Source: Candidatus Latescibacterota bacterium
GTDB taxonomy: Bacteria > Latescibacterota > UBA2968 > UBA8231
Reading direction: 5' to 3'
Assembly: GCA_022827165.1 (NCBI GenBank)
Contig: JAJDTN010000072.1
Span: forward strand, 1-13,508
Length of the DNA stretch: 13,508 nt
A program made the position numbers and the translations under genes. The notes beneath the pieces are model-generated. The model made no database searches and was not told the origin of the DNA. It was given only the letters and a program-made list of their open reading frames with translations. Every line of letters begins with the position of its first letter. The first letter of the stretch is position 1. Shown here piece after piece: positions 1 through 6,742 of the stretch.

Positions 1-156
1 GTGGGGCGGCCCGTGGAGGATCCGGACCTCGCCCGAAGTCTGGGCCGGCGCGGCCGGGAGTCCGCCCTGGGCCGCAGCTGGACGGCGGTCCTTGACGATC
101 CAGGCTCGCGCCGGCCGATCACGGAGACAAGCCGCGGCGACCTCCCCACGGACTGA
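1..156 (+). CDS. C-terminal fragment of a probable glycosyltransferase (truncated by window edge)
   Basis: Reading frame 1 is open from the first base to a TGA at 154-156 and encodes 51 residues with no visible start, so the gene begins outside the window. The segment DPDLARSLGRRGRESALG followed by RSW resembles the usual tail of GT4-type glycosyltransferases, where a 'DP.LA..LG..GR' helix follows the nucleotide-sugar-binding domain. The last 20 or so residues are polar and look disordered. A glycosyltransferase fits the neighbourhood, which contains a second glycosyltransferase, a flippase and a methyltransferase. Seen directly: the open frame and the motif. Inferred: the family, from a very short stretch. 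A chance open frame cannot be excluded at this GC content, but the motif makes it unlikely. Confidence 0.55.
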   Translation: MGRPVEDPDLARSLGRRGRESALGRSWTAVLDDPGSRRPITETSRGDLPTD

Positions 157-218
157 CCGGCCGGAGCGATCCCTCTCCCCGGACCCGCGCAGCCCCCCCT
201 CGGGACCACTGATTGCCG

Positions 219-249
219 GGGGTTCATCCGGAAAGTTCCGCGGAACCCC
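219..249. promoter_or_regulatory. Nested inverted repeat upstream of the DUF3047 gene (operator or terminator candidate)
   Basis: GGGGTTC (219-225) pairs with GAACCCC (243-249), and inside it CGGAA (229-233) pairs with TTCCG (236-240). Together they form a nearly continuous 31-base hairpin with 12 base pairs. Overlapping this is the perfect 12-base palindrome GTTCCGCGGAAC at 235-246. It lies 63 bases after the stop of the upstream glycosyltransferase fragment and 49 bases before the start chosen for the next gene. There is no T-run after it, so it is not a classic intrinsic terminator. A weak -10-like TATCTT sits at 266-271. It could be a protein-binding site, a terminator for the upstream gene, or chance in GC-rich DNA. 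Confidence 0.35.
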
Positions 250-298
250 TCCGCGCATGCAGCCGTATCTTAGAGACCATGCCCGAAGCACGGTTCCG

Positions 299-1063
299 AT
301 GGTGAGCATGCCGACCCGGCCCGGGAGGTCCGCCGGGACCTGCGGCTCCCCGCGCCGCCGCTGGTTCGGCCCGGTGCCCGCTCTCCTCGCCGCCGCCGCC
401 ATCGGCGGCCTGCACCAGGCCCCCGCGGCGGCGGGCCCCGGCCGGATCCTCATCGACGACTTCGAGAGCTACCGCGGCGGCGACCTGCCGGCCTGGCGCA
501 TCGGCCGCAAGATGCACCCCTTCGGCCCCCGCTTCATCGACGAGGACGAGTACTTCGTCGTCCGCGAGGAGGCCGGCCGCCGCTTCCTGCGCGGCTTCAC
601 CCGCGCCGAGGCGATCTGGATCGGCCTGCCCAACGGCGAGGGCTACGACTGGGACCTGGGCACCCACCCGCGGCTGCGCTGGGACTGGCGCGTCCACCAG
701 CTTCCCAAGGGAGCGCGAGAGGACAGGGAGGCCCGCAACGACGCCGGCGCCGCCGTCTACGTGATCTTCTCCCAGGACTGGAAGGGCACCCGGGGCATCA
801 AGTACACCTACAGCTCCACCCTGCCGCCGGGGACGCTGGCCGAGTACGGATCGCTCAAGGTCATCGTGGTGGCCTCCGGGCTCCGGCGGCGCGGCGCCTG
901 GCAGTCCGTCGAGCGCGACGTGGCCGCCGACTACCGCCGCGCCTTCGGCAAGCCGCCCCCGGACCGTCCGCGCACCATCGCCCTGTGGAGCGACTCGGAC
1001 TCCACGAAGGAGTCGGCCGAGGTCGACTTCGACAACCTCCTCCTGCTGCCGCCGGCCGACTGA
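299..1063 (+). CDS. DUF3047 family exported protein
   Basis: The protein has 254 residues from the ATG at 299. This start is chosen because it places a basic stretch (residues 10-22) and a hydrophobic segment (about 23-45, ending APAAA) at the N-terminus like a Sec signal peptide. The open frame extends back to 92 but that extension is low-complexity. ATG 308 is an equally possible start, and neither has a clear Shine-Dalgarno sequence. The mature part has DUF3047 features: an early DDFESY motif (53-58), an 'LRWDWRV..LPKGARE' block (126-141), 'NDAGAAVYVIF' (147-157), the DYRRAFG motif (211-217) and a terminal 'SDSDSTKESAEVDFDNLLL'. The family is a predicted periplasmic beta-rich protein, perhaps carbohydrate-binding, with no established role. 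It is the first gene of a probable four-gene run, five bases before the next gene. Confidence 0.82.
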   Translation: MVSMPTRPGRSAGTCGSPRRRWFGPVPALLAAAAIGGLHQAPAAAGPGRILIDDFESYRGGDLPAWRIGRKMHPFGPRFIDEDEYFVVREEAGRRFLRGFTRAEAIWIGLPNGEGYDWDLGTHPRLRWDWRVHQLPKGAREDREARNDAGAAVYVIFSQDWKGTRGIKYTYSSTLPPGTLAEYGSLKVIVVASGLRRRGAWQSVERDVAADYRRAFGKPPPDRPRTIALWSDSDSTKESAEVDFDNLLLLPPAD

Positions 1064-1068
1064 GCTCC

Positions 1069-1563
1069 ATGTGGTCCAAGGCTCGAGCCGTCCGGGTCCT
1101 GGCCCTGTCCCTGGCGGCCTACGTCCTCCTCGTGGCCGCCAACGAGGGCGAGTTCTGGCCGGCGAGCATCTACCCCATGTTCTCCGTCGCCGGCCGCCCC
1201 TGGACGCGGGCCCTCGTGCGCGACGTGGAGGCGGTGCCCGACTCGGCGCGCTGGCGGGTCACCGACCTCGGGGGACTGCCCGGCCGGCCCGTGGTGCTCC
1301 CCGAGATCGGCATCGACCCCATCGACTTCGCCAACTTCCTGTCGAAGACACGGACCTGGGACGAGGACCGCGTGACCGGCCTGCGGTCGCTGTTCACCGA
1401 GGACCTCCTGCGGACGCGGCAATTCATGGTCTACAAGGTGAGGGGCCGTCTCGCCGCGGGCGACTCCGTCGTCGTCGAGGCCACCCCCTTCCTGCTGCTC
1501 TCCGGCGAGGAGACGGCCCGCAACCCGGAGCTGCCGCCGGAGGCCTACGCACGGGACCGGTGA
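1069..1563 (+). CDS. Small membrane-anchored protein, partner of the HTTM-like gene
   Basis: The protein has 164 residues from the ATG at 1069, five bases after the DUF3047 stop. An open frame also extends upstream to 985, but that would overlap the previous gene by 79 bases and puts low-complexity sequence ahead of the membrane segment. Residues 8-24 are hydrophobic and form an uncleaved anchor or signal peptide, followed by an EFWPASIYPMFS motif (about 28-39). Short motifs of the 'YPMFS' type are common just after a first membrane helix in proteins encoded beside HTTM-family genes. The rest is soluble and charged, with no catalytic motif I recognise, and is predicted to lie outside the cytoplasm. 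Its TGA overlaps the GTG start of the next gene, which indicates translational coupling. Function unknown. Confidence 0.7.
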   Translation: MWSKARAVRVLALSLAAYVLLVAANEGEFWPASIYPMFSVAGRPWTRALVRDVEAVPDSARWRVTDLGGLPGRPVVLPEIGIDPIDFANFLSKTRTWDEDRVTGLRSLFTEDLLRTRQFMVYKVRGRLAAGDSVVVEATPFLLLSGEETARNPELPPEAYARDR

Positions 1564-2456
1564 GAGGGATCCTCGACAACCTCTTCGACTTCGGCCGGAC
1601 CCGGGACGACACCCCGGGGCAGGCCCTGCACTTCCGCATCTGGGAGCTGTTCATCGGCTTCCAGGCGGCCCGCTACGCCTGGGTCTGGGGCTGGGAGACG
1701 CTGCGCATCACCGATGTCGTCCTGCCCCTCGGCATCGCCCGCTACGTCGACATCGGCCACCTCATCGGCGGTCCCCTGCCCCTGGTCAACGCCGGCCTCC
1801 TCACGCTGCTCGTGGCCCTCGGTTTCCTGCGCCTCGTGCCGCGCTGGCCGTACATCGCCGCCATGGCCCTCCTGCACCTGCAGTACGCCACCCGCTTCTG
1901 CCTCGGCGAGATCCCCCACAGCTCGAACCTCGTCGGCATGGGCCTGCTCTCCCTGGCCGTCGGCGGCGCCTGCTTCCGCGACGCGGCGGCGCAGCGGCGT
2001 TTCGTCTGGGGCAGCGTCTGGTTCTTCACCGGCCTCGGCTACGCCTCGGCGGGGGTCTGCAAGCTGGCGGCCACCGGCCCGGGGTGGATCGACGGCCGCC
2101 ACCTGTGGCTGTGGATGGCGGAGAAGGCCTCCGACACGATCTCGAAGACGGGCGGCTTCGAGCCCAACCTGCTGCAGCAGCTCGCCGCCGACCACTGGAT
2201 CGTGGCCACGGCCGTCCTCGGCGTCGGCCTGGGGACGGAGCTGATCGGGGTCCTGCTGTGGTGGCGGCGCACCCGGCCGTGGGCCACCGCCGCCCTCATC
2301 GCCATGCACTTCGGGATCGGCTGGACGATGAACATCTTCTTCACCGTCTTCATGGCCGAGCTCGTCATCATCGGCTTCGCCTGGGGCGGGTGGCTCGACC
2401 GGCTGCGGGCGGCGCGCCTGCCCGAGGCCCTCCTGCGGCTCCGGGGCGCCATCTGA
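1560..2456 (+). CDS. HTTM-like multi-pass membrane protein
   Basis: The protein has 298 residues from the GTG at 1560, which overlaps the previous stop as GTGA. The same frame runs back to 1071, but that part is a shadow of the preceding gene and is rich in R, P and G. A GGAGG at 1539-1543 lies 16 bases upstream, rather far for a ribosome site, so coupling is likelier. Hydrophobic segments are visible at about 72-93, 97-115, 122-139, 148-170, 213-235 and 241-277. The loop KLAATGPGWIDG (168-179), followed by a helix rich in W, and an H-containing terminal helix pair (AMHFGIGW, 248-255) resemble the HTTM family. That family is related to the membrane part of vitamin K-dependent gamma-carboxylase. 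I see no carboxylase domain, so activity is unknown. DoxX-like or another small membrane family is the alternative. Confidence 0.6.
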   Translation: MRGILDNLFDFGRTRDDTPGQALHFRIWELFIGFQAARYAWVWGWETLRITDVVLPLGIARYVDIGHLIGGPLPLVNAGLLTLLVALGFLRLVPRWPYIAAMALLHLQYATRFCLGEIPHSSNLVGMGLLSLAVGGACFRDAAAQRRFVWGSVWFFTGLGYASAGVCKLAATGPGWIDGRHLWLWMAEKASDTISKTGGFEPNLLQQLAADHWIVATAVLGVGLGTELIGVLLWWRRTRPWATAALIAMHFGIGWTMNIFFTVFMAELVIIGFAWGGWLDRLRAARLPEALLRLRGAI

Positions 2457-2462
2457 GCCGCC

Positions 2463-3212
2463 ATGGGCCGGACCCCCCGCCAGCTGCAGAGCGACCAGTA
2501 CCGGTTCCCCTACCACTACCTCGTCGACCTCGATCAGCGCCGCTTCGGCGCGCACCTGGGGTGGGGCCTCGACTACGCCGCCTACATGGGCCGGGCCCTG
2601 GCTCTGCTCGAGGCCCGCCACCGCGGCGGGGACCTCCTCGACGTCGGCTGCGGCGACGGCTTCCTGCTCAACCACTACGTCCGTGGGCCCGCCTTCGACG
2701 GCGGCTTCCGGGCCCTCGGCATCGACCTCGACCCGCGGGCGGTCCGCTTCGCCCGCGCCTTCGCCCCGGAGGTGGAGGGACTCGAGTACCGCTGCCGGGA
2801 CGTGGCCGAGTTGGAGACCGGGGCGTTCTCAACCGTCACCGTGGTGGAAGTCCTGGAGCACGTCCCGGACGAGGCGCTGCCGGCGTTCACCGGGCACGTG
2901 GACCGGGTCCTGGCTCCCGGCGGCACCCTGATCCTCACGGCGCCGTCGACCAACCTGCCCCTCTTCGCCAAGCACCACCGGCACTACACCGCCGACTCCC
3001 TGGCCGCGCACTTCCCCGGCTTCGAGGTCCTGGAGCGGCACTTCCTCACCCGCCGCTCCGCCCTCTACCACGTCCTCTCCTTCCTGCTCTGCCGCCTGGA
3101 CGTGGGACCCGCCTCCCTGCGCCGGCTGCTGCTGGCCGCCTTCGACCGTTGGTTGCGGGACGCCACGGAGAGCACGGGGTCGCGGGTGATCCTGGTACTG
3201 CGCAAACCCTGA
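2463..3212 (+). CDS. Class I SAM-dependent methyltransferase
   Basis: The protein has 249 residues, starting six bases after the HTTM-like stop. SAM-binding motif I is DVGCGDG (residues 60-66) and the acidic motif II is GIDLD (86-90), with aspartate expected to hold the ribose. The 'VVEVLEHVPDE' block (127-137) and APGGTLILTAPS (151-162) complete the Rossmann core, as in Methyltransf_11/23 or UbiE-like proteins. The segment around 166-178 (LFAKHHRHYTADSL) is typical of methyltransferases in polysaccharide and lipid loci, where the HxxHY element follows strand 5. A hydrophobic stretch at 200-212 may be a membrane contact. The substrate cannot be read from sequence. A sugar or lipid-linked glycan is inferred from the neighbouring glycosyltransferases and flippase. 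Confidence 0.88.
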   Translation: MGRTPRQLQSDQYRFPYHYLVDLDQRRFGAHLGWGLDYAAYMGRALALLEARHRGGDLLDVGCGDGFLLNHYVRGPAFDGGFRALGIDLDPRAVRFARAFAPEVEGLEYRCRDVAELETGAFSTVTVVEVLEHVPDEALPAFTGHVDRVLAPGGTLILTAPSTNLPLFAKHHRHYTADSLAAHFPGFEVLERHFLTRRSALYHVLSFLLCRLDVGPASLRRLLLAAFDRWLRDATESTGSRVILVLRKP

Positions 3213-3213
3213 A

Positions 3214-3261
3214 GGCCCCGGACCTCTGACGGGGCCGGTGATCCGGGTCCCCACGCGGATC
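3214..3261. terminator. Two GC-rich hairpins between convergent genes (possible bidirectional terminator)
   Basis: GGCCCC (3214-3219) pairs with GGGGCC (3231-3236) across an 11-base loop, starting two bases after the methyltransferase stop. GATCCG (3240-3245) pairs with CGGATC (3256-3261) across a 10-base loop. They lie in the 90-base gap where the rightward methyltransferase run meets the leftward flippase gene, where a terminator for both directions is expected. Neither is followed by a T-run, so intrinsic termination would be weak. Stems of this length arise readily in DNA of this composition. Confidence 0.4.
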
Positions 3262-3302
3262 CGGGGCCGTAGGCGGCACGCCGTGACGGGCTAGCCGGAC
3301 CC

Positions 3303-4817
3303 TCAGCGCAGGTACTTCAGCCGGACCCAGTCCCACAGATGGCCGCGGTCCTCGCGGCTGACCACACCGGTGAGGGAGCCGACGACCAGGAAGACCACCC
3401 CGTAGGCCACGACCGTGGCGGCGATGCGCGGCACCTCCTCCAGGGGCAGGACACGCAGCAGGCGCAGGCCCCAGGTGGCGCCGGCGCTGACCAGGGCCAC
3501 GGCCAGGACCTTGCCGTAGTACCCGAAGGGCAGGATCCGGTGCGCCGGCAGCTGCATGTGGCGGGAGAGGATGGCGAGGATGTGGAACAGGTTGAGGAAG
3601 CTGGCCAGGGTGGTGGCGGACGCCGTGCCGACCGTCCCCCACCAGAGGGTGAAGGGGATGGTGAGGACGACGTTGCCGGCGAACCGCGAGAGGGCGACCC
3701 AGAGGACGGCGCGGGTGTCGCCGAAGGACTGGAGGATGCTGGAGAACGAGGCGACCCGCAGCAGCAGCACGGTGGTGCAGATCTGGAAGGGCCGGATCGA
3801 GGCCTCGTAGTTCTCGCGCCCGAAGATCAGGGGGATCGCCTCCGGGGCGATGGCGATGAGCAGCACCGTGACGGGCACCACGAAGAGGGACATCTTGCGG
3901 ATCCCCCGGTACCACAGCTCCAGCAGCTCCTGCCGGCGCTCCTCCTTCACCAGCCGCACGTAGCGCGTGATCAGCACCGTGCCCACGGCGTAGGGGAGCA
4001 CGGCCACCAGGGGGATCTCCTGGGAGGCGATGTTGTACTCCGCCAGGGCCGCGGGGGTGAGCATGGCGCCGACGACGAACTTGTCGGCGTAGCGGTTCAT
4101 GCGGTTCACGAGGAGGGAGCTGCCCAGGGGGATGGCGAAGCGGATCTGCTCGCCCAGCAGGCCGCGGGACCGCCCGCCCGTGGACGGCGGCAGCACCAGC
4201 GAGACCCAGGTCACGGAGACCACGAGCCGCGCCGCGGCGTAGAGGGTCAGGCCGATGAGGGCGTAGCGCAGGGAGTATCCGAGGGCCAGCGGGCCGATGA
4301 GGCCGGCGAAGATCAGCACGCTGAAAAGGACCTCGTAGAGGGCGGCGTGGCGGTGCCGGCCCGAGGCGAGGAGCACGTTCATCGCTGGCCACGTGGGGAT
4401 CTCCAGGACCGCCACGAGGGCGAGCCAGGGCAGGAAGCGCTGCACGTCGTGGATGTTGCGCTCCGTCCACTCGCCGCTGACCACGTGGGGGACTGCGTGG
4501 GCGGAGAGGAGGAGGAGGCCGGCGGCGCCGGCGGCGGCGGCGGCGAGGATGGCGAAGGTCTGCAGGCAGAAGGCGCGGCGGGCGGACTGGGAGAGGCGCT
4601 CGAAGAAGTAGAAGACGCTGTCGGGAAAGCCCATCATCGCCAGGTAGCGCAGCACCTGGTAGAGAATCAGCAGGTAGCTGAGGACGGCGAAGTCGGTCTT
4701 GCTGAGCAGGCGCGCGGTGGCCACCGCCGTGGAGATGTCGACGAGGGTGCTGGCGATGCGCGCCGCCACCACCACCCCCACCTGGTGCGACAGGCGCCGC
4801 TCCGGGGCCCCGGTCAT
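3303..4817 (-). CDS. Oligosaccharide flippase, Wzx-like MOP/MATE superfamily
   Basis: The protein has 504 residues and starts at 4817 on the minus strand, with its ATG overlapping the preceding glycosyltransferase stop (ATGA, 4814-4817). About 14 hydrophobic segments run through its length, the number usual for lipid-linked oligosaccharide flippases, with few long soluble loops. The N-terminal 'ARIASTLVDISTAVATARLL' region followed by 'F..LSY' matches the first helices of Polysacc_synt/Polysacc_synt_3 proteins. The central 'AEYNIASQEIPL..VLPYAVGTVL' and later 'PEAIPLIFGRENYEASIRPFQI' blocks are the characteristic mid-protein motifs of this family. It would move undecaprenyl-linked sugar units, or a related glycolipid, across the inner membrane. 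It pairs with the upstream GT4 gene as a leftward operon. The exact substrate is not readable. Confidence 0.87.
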   Translation of the reverse strand: MTGAPERRLSHQVGVVVAARIASTLVDISTAVATARLLSKTDFAVLSYLLILYQVLRYLAMMGFPDSVFYFFERLSQSARRAFCLQTFAILAAAAAGAAGLLLLSAHAVPHVVSGEWTERNIHDVQRFLPWLALVAVLEIPTWPAMNVLLASGRHRHAALYEVLFSVLIFAGLIGPLALGYSLRYALIGLTLYAAARLVVSVTWVSLVLPPSTGGRSRGLLGEQIRFAIPLGSSLLVNRMNRYADKFVVGAMLTPAALAEYNIASQEIPLVAVLPYAVGTVLITRYVRLVKEERRQELLELWYRGIRKMSLFVVPVTVLLIAIAPEAIPLIFGRENYEASIRPFQICTTVLLLRVASFSSILQSFGDTRAVLWVALSRFAGNVVLTIPFTLWWGTVGTASATTLASFLNLFHILAILSRHMQLPAHRILPFGYYGKVLAVALVSAGATWGLRLLRVLPLEEVPRIAATVVAYGVVFLVVGSLTGVVSREDRGHLWDWVRLKYLR

Positions 4818-6085
4818 CGGACGATGGAGTCCAGCAGACCGGCGAGCCGGCGGGTCGTGGCCCGGGCCTCGTACTCCGCCACCCGCTTCCGGTTGCAGGC
4901 GAAGGGGATGGGCAGCGGGCGCCCGTCCCGCCTGGCGCCGGCGCAGCGGAGCAGGAGGCCGGCGAGACCCGCGGCGTCATCCACCGGCAGCTGCACCCCC
5001 GTTCCCGTCTCCTCCAGGATCCGCGCCACCTCGGGGTTCGGCGACAGCGACAGGATCGGCCGGCCCACGGCCAGGTACTCCAGCAGCTTGGCGGGGATGA
5101 TCTCGTCGCGCTCCGGGTGCGTGCTCAGCAGCAGGATATCGAAGCGCCGCAGCGCCGACAGGGCCTCCTCCAGGGGCACCGCCTCCTCGGCGTGGAAGCG
5201 GTCCGCCAGGCCGTGGGCCTCGGCGCGGGACCGGTCCTCGGCGTTCAGCGGCCCGAAGGAGTGGACGTGCACGGCCGCGGCGAGCTCCGGGTCCCGCCGT
5301 CCGGCCTCGGCGAGAGCCTCGATCACGGGGCCCGCCGGAGACATCTCGCGGAAGCGGCCGAAGAAGCCGATGCGGAGCCGGTCGCCTGCCGGCGGCGGGG
5401 CCCCCTCCTCGAGGACGGGGTCGGCGAGTAGAGCCTCGTCGAAACTGTTGGTGATCGTCGTCGTGCGCAGGCCCAACTCCGCGAAACGCTCGCGGTAGCG
5501 GCGCTCGGTCTCGGTGGCCTGGAAGAGGATGGCATCCGCGCCCCGCAGGACCCGGCCCTCGAAGCGCCGGTCCAGGGCGCGCACGATCGGCCCGCGCCCC
5601 TGTGAGCGCACCCGGCAGATCGTCCACGGATCCCGGAAGTCGGCGATCCAGGGGATGCGCAGGCGCCGGCAGAACCTCTCCGTGATCACCAGACCCGACC
5701 ACGGGTCTCCCGTGCTCCACACGGCGTCGGGGGCGATGCGCCGCACCTCCCGCAGGATCCGCCCGTACGACCACGTGAAGAACGGCAGCCAGCCGTCCAC
5801 GGGCAGGCGCAGCCGCAGCAGGCCGCGGCCGGCGCGCCCGCCCCCTCCCTGGCCCAGCTGGCTCTCCGACCCGCCCGTGAGATCGAAGGGCGGGCGCAGC
5901 TCGACGACGGGGATCCCCTCGAGCAGCTCCGCCTCGCGCGCCGTCAGGGTCCCTCCCGAGGCGATGGTCATCACCACCGGGTCCCAGCCGAACTCGCGCA
6001 GATGGATGGCGAACCGCAGGGGCCGCATGGCGCCGACGCGGCGCCGGGGCAGGAAGTAGGGGGCGAAGAGCAGGACGGTCGGCAT
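4814..6085 (-). CDS. Glycosyltransferase family 4 protein
   Basis: The protein has 423 residues and starts at the ATG at 6085 on the minus strand. The open frame continues upstream to 6283, but that extension overlaps the first tandem repeat unit and looks non-coding. MPTVLLFAPYFLPRR is a typical GT4 N-terminus with the first Rossmann strand. Residues 146-155 (WIADFRDPWT) are the conserved acceptor-domain motif of WcaI/WbuB-like GT4 enzymes. The second domain starts near 237 (LRIGFFGRF) and contains IPAKLLEYLAVGRPIL (330-345), the nucleotide-sugar-binding element with the glutamate at 337. It is expected to be a cytoplasmic, peripheral-membrane GT-B enzyme adding a sugar to a lipid-linked glycan. 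The ATGA overlap with the flippase gene suggests coupled translation. Donor and acceptor are unknown. Confidence 0.88.
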   Translation of the reverse strand: MPTVLLFAPYFLPRRRVGAMRPLRFAIHLREFGWDPVVMTIASGGTLTAREAELLEGIPVVELRPPFDLTGGSESQLGQGGGGRAGRGLLRLRLPVDGWLPFFTWSYGRILREVRRIAPDAVWSTGDPWSGLVITERFCRRLRIPWIADFRDPWTICRVRSQGRGPIVRALDRRFEGRVLRGADAILFQATETERRYRERFAELGLRTTTITNSFDEALLADPVLEEGAPPPAGDRLRIGFFGRFREMSPAGPVIEALAEAGRRDPELAAAVHVHSFGPLNAEDRSRAEAHGLADRFHAEEAVPLEEALSALRRFDILLLSTHPERDEIIPAKLLEYLAVGRPILSLSPNPEVARILEETGTGVQLPVDDAAGLAGLLLRCAGARRDGRPLPIPFACNRKRVAEYEARATTRRLAGLLDSIVR

Positions 6086-6223
6086 GCTTGCTCGCGGATT
6101 CTCCCGACGCGGTCTCGCGCCATGAGCCGGGTGCCAGGGGCCACTGAACGATACCGCGCCGCCGCGTGCCCGGCGACCGGCGGCGGGGCCATCGATCGAG
6201 CCAGCCGGGAGCGGGTGCGGCGC
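6086..6223. other. Leader region of the leftward glycosyltransferase gene, no gene seen
   Basis: This is the first part of the 657-base divergent gap. I see no gene. On the minus strand TATCGT (6153 to 6148) is a weak -10-like element, but the -35 position above it (TCGCCG) does not match, so a promoter cannot be claimed. The segment 6191-6223 (beginning ATCGATCGAG) may be a badly degraded extra copy of the repeat that starts at 6224. Confidence 0.4.
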
Positions 6224-6660
6224 GGAGTTCCGCGATCGGCGCGCGGGCCGGCCACCGCCTTGGGACGCCGCCAGGACCGCCACGGCAGCGGCGGCGAGCG
6301 GGGTTCCCTGTCATCGCGCCGGCCACCGCCCCAGGCGCCGCCGGAACCGCCATGGCAGCGGCGGGGCACGGAGTTCCGCGATCGGCGCCCCAGGCCACCA
6401 CCTCGAGGCGCCGCCGGGACCGCCACGGCGGCGGAGGGGCGCGGGGTTCCCCATCATCGCGCAGACCATCGCCCGAGGAGCCGCCGGGACCGCGGAGGAG
6501 GAGGGGCGGGTCCCGCGATCGGCGCTCCCGCCTCGCCCCCCGGGCCTGCGGCCGCGCGGAGGGGAGCGGGACTCGCTTGCCGTCCAGGCCATCGCCCGAA
6601 GGGCGCCAGCGCAAGGGTCCGCGATCGTCACTCCGGCCTCGCGGGATCCCGAAGCGGGGA
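6224..6660. repeat. Degenerate tandem repeat with two alternating unit types
   Basis: About seven units start with GGRGTTCC or a decayed form of it near 6224, 6300, 6370, 6443, 6507, 6568 and 6615, with spacings falling from 76 to about 47 bases. Odd units carry the 13-mer CCGCGATCGGCGC, exact at 6230, 6376 and 6513 and 11/13 (CCGCGATCGTCAC) at 6619. The first two even units instead carry ATCGCGC, and the last two CCATCGCCCGA. The array is therefore a dimeric higher-order repeat with steps of 146, 137 and 106 bases. Most units share a core like GCCGCCGGGACCGCCACGGC. Copies become shorter and less alike towards 6660. Seen directly: the repeats and their order. Function is unknown. It is not a CRISPR, since units abut without unique spacers, and it does not look coding. 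Confidence 0.8.
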
Positions 6661-6666
6661 CGAGGG

Positions 6667-6694
6667 TTGACCGGGGCTCCGTCCCCCGGATAAC
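6667..6694 (+). promoter_or_regulatory. Sigma70-like promoter for the carbohydrate cluster
   Basis: TTGACC (6667-6672, 5/6 match to the -35 consensus) and GATAAC (6689-6694, 4/6 match to the -10) are separated by 16 bases. The site is 48 bases upstream of the start codon at 6743. It is one of very few AT-containing stretches in this region. It begins only a few bases after the last recognisable repeat unit. Confidence 0.45.
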
Positions 6695-6729
6695 GTAGGC
6701 CGCCCCGACCGCCGTCCCCCCCGGAGCCT

Positions 6730-6733
6730 GGAG
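6730..6733 (+). promoter_or_regulatory. Ribosome binding site of the propeller gene
   Basis: GGAG lies nine bases before the ATG at 6743, and supports this start. Confidence 0.55.
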
Positions 6734-6742
6734 AACGACCCC

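Noticed and set aside
219..256. Relation between the upstream dyad and the 6224-6660 repeat units (shared GTTCCGCG)
   Set aside because: The shared stretch is only about 8 bases in very GC-rich DNA. This is not enough to call a copy.
1545..2675. 376-codon minus-strand frame opposite the HTTM-like gene
   Set aside because: Highly charged and low-complexity, whereas the plus strand encodes regular membrane helices.
2084..3229. 381-codon plus-strand frame over the methyltransferase
   Set aside because: Arginine- and proline-dominated product in another frame of a clear SAM methyltransferase.
3339..5498. 719-codon open frame on the plus strand opposite the flippase and glycosyltransferase
   Set aside because: Its product is low-complexity (G, E, D, R, A, Q rich) with no domain or hydrophobic pattern. 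The minus strand carries two clear genes with an ATGA overlap, so this is a GC-bias shadow.
6148..6176. Minus-strand promoter for the glycosyltransferase-flippase pair (TATCGT)
   Set aside because: The -35 position reads TCGCCG, a poor match, so there is not enough evidence to annotate a promoter.
6086..6614. Long N-terminal extensions and plus-strand frames through the repeat region
   Set aside because: The encoded R/G/P/A repeats follow the DNA repeat and change frame from unit to unit, because unit lengths (76, 70, 73) are not all multiples of three. The glycosyltransferase motif start is at 6085.
6224..6660. CRISPR array
   Set aside because: Units abut with no unique spacers, the repeats are degenerate and variable in length, and there are no cas genes nearby.
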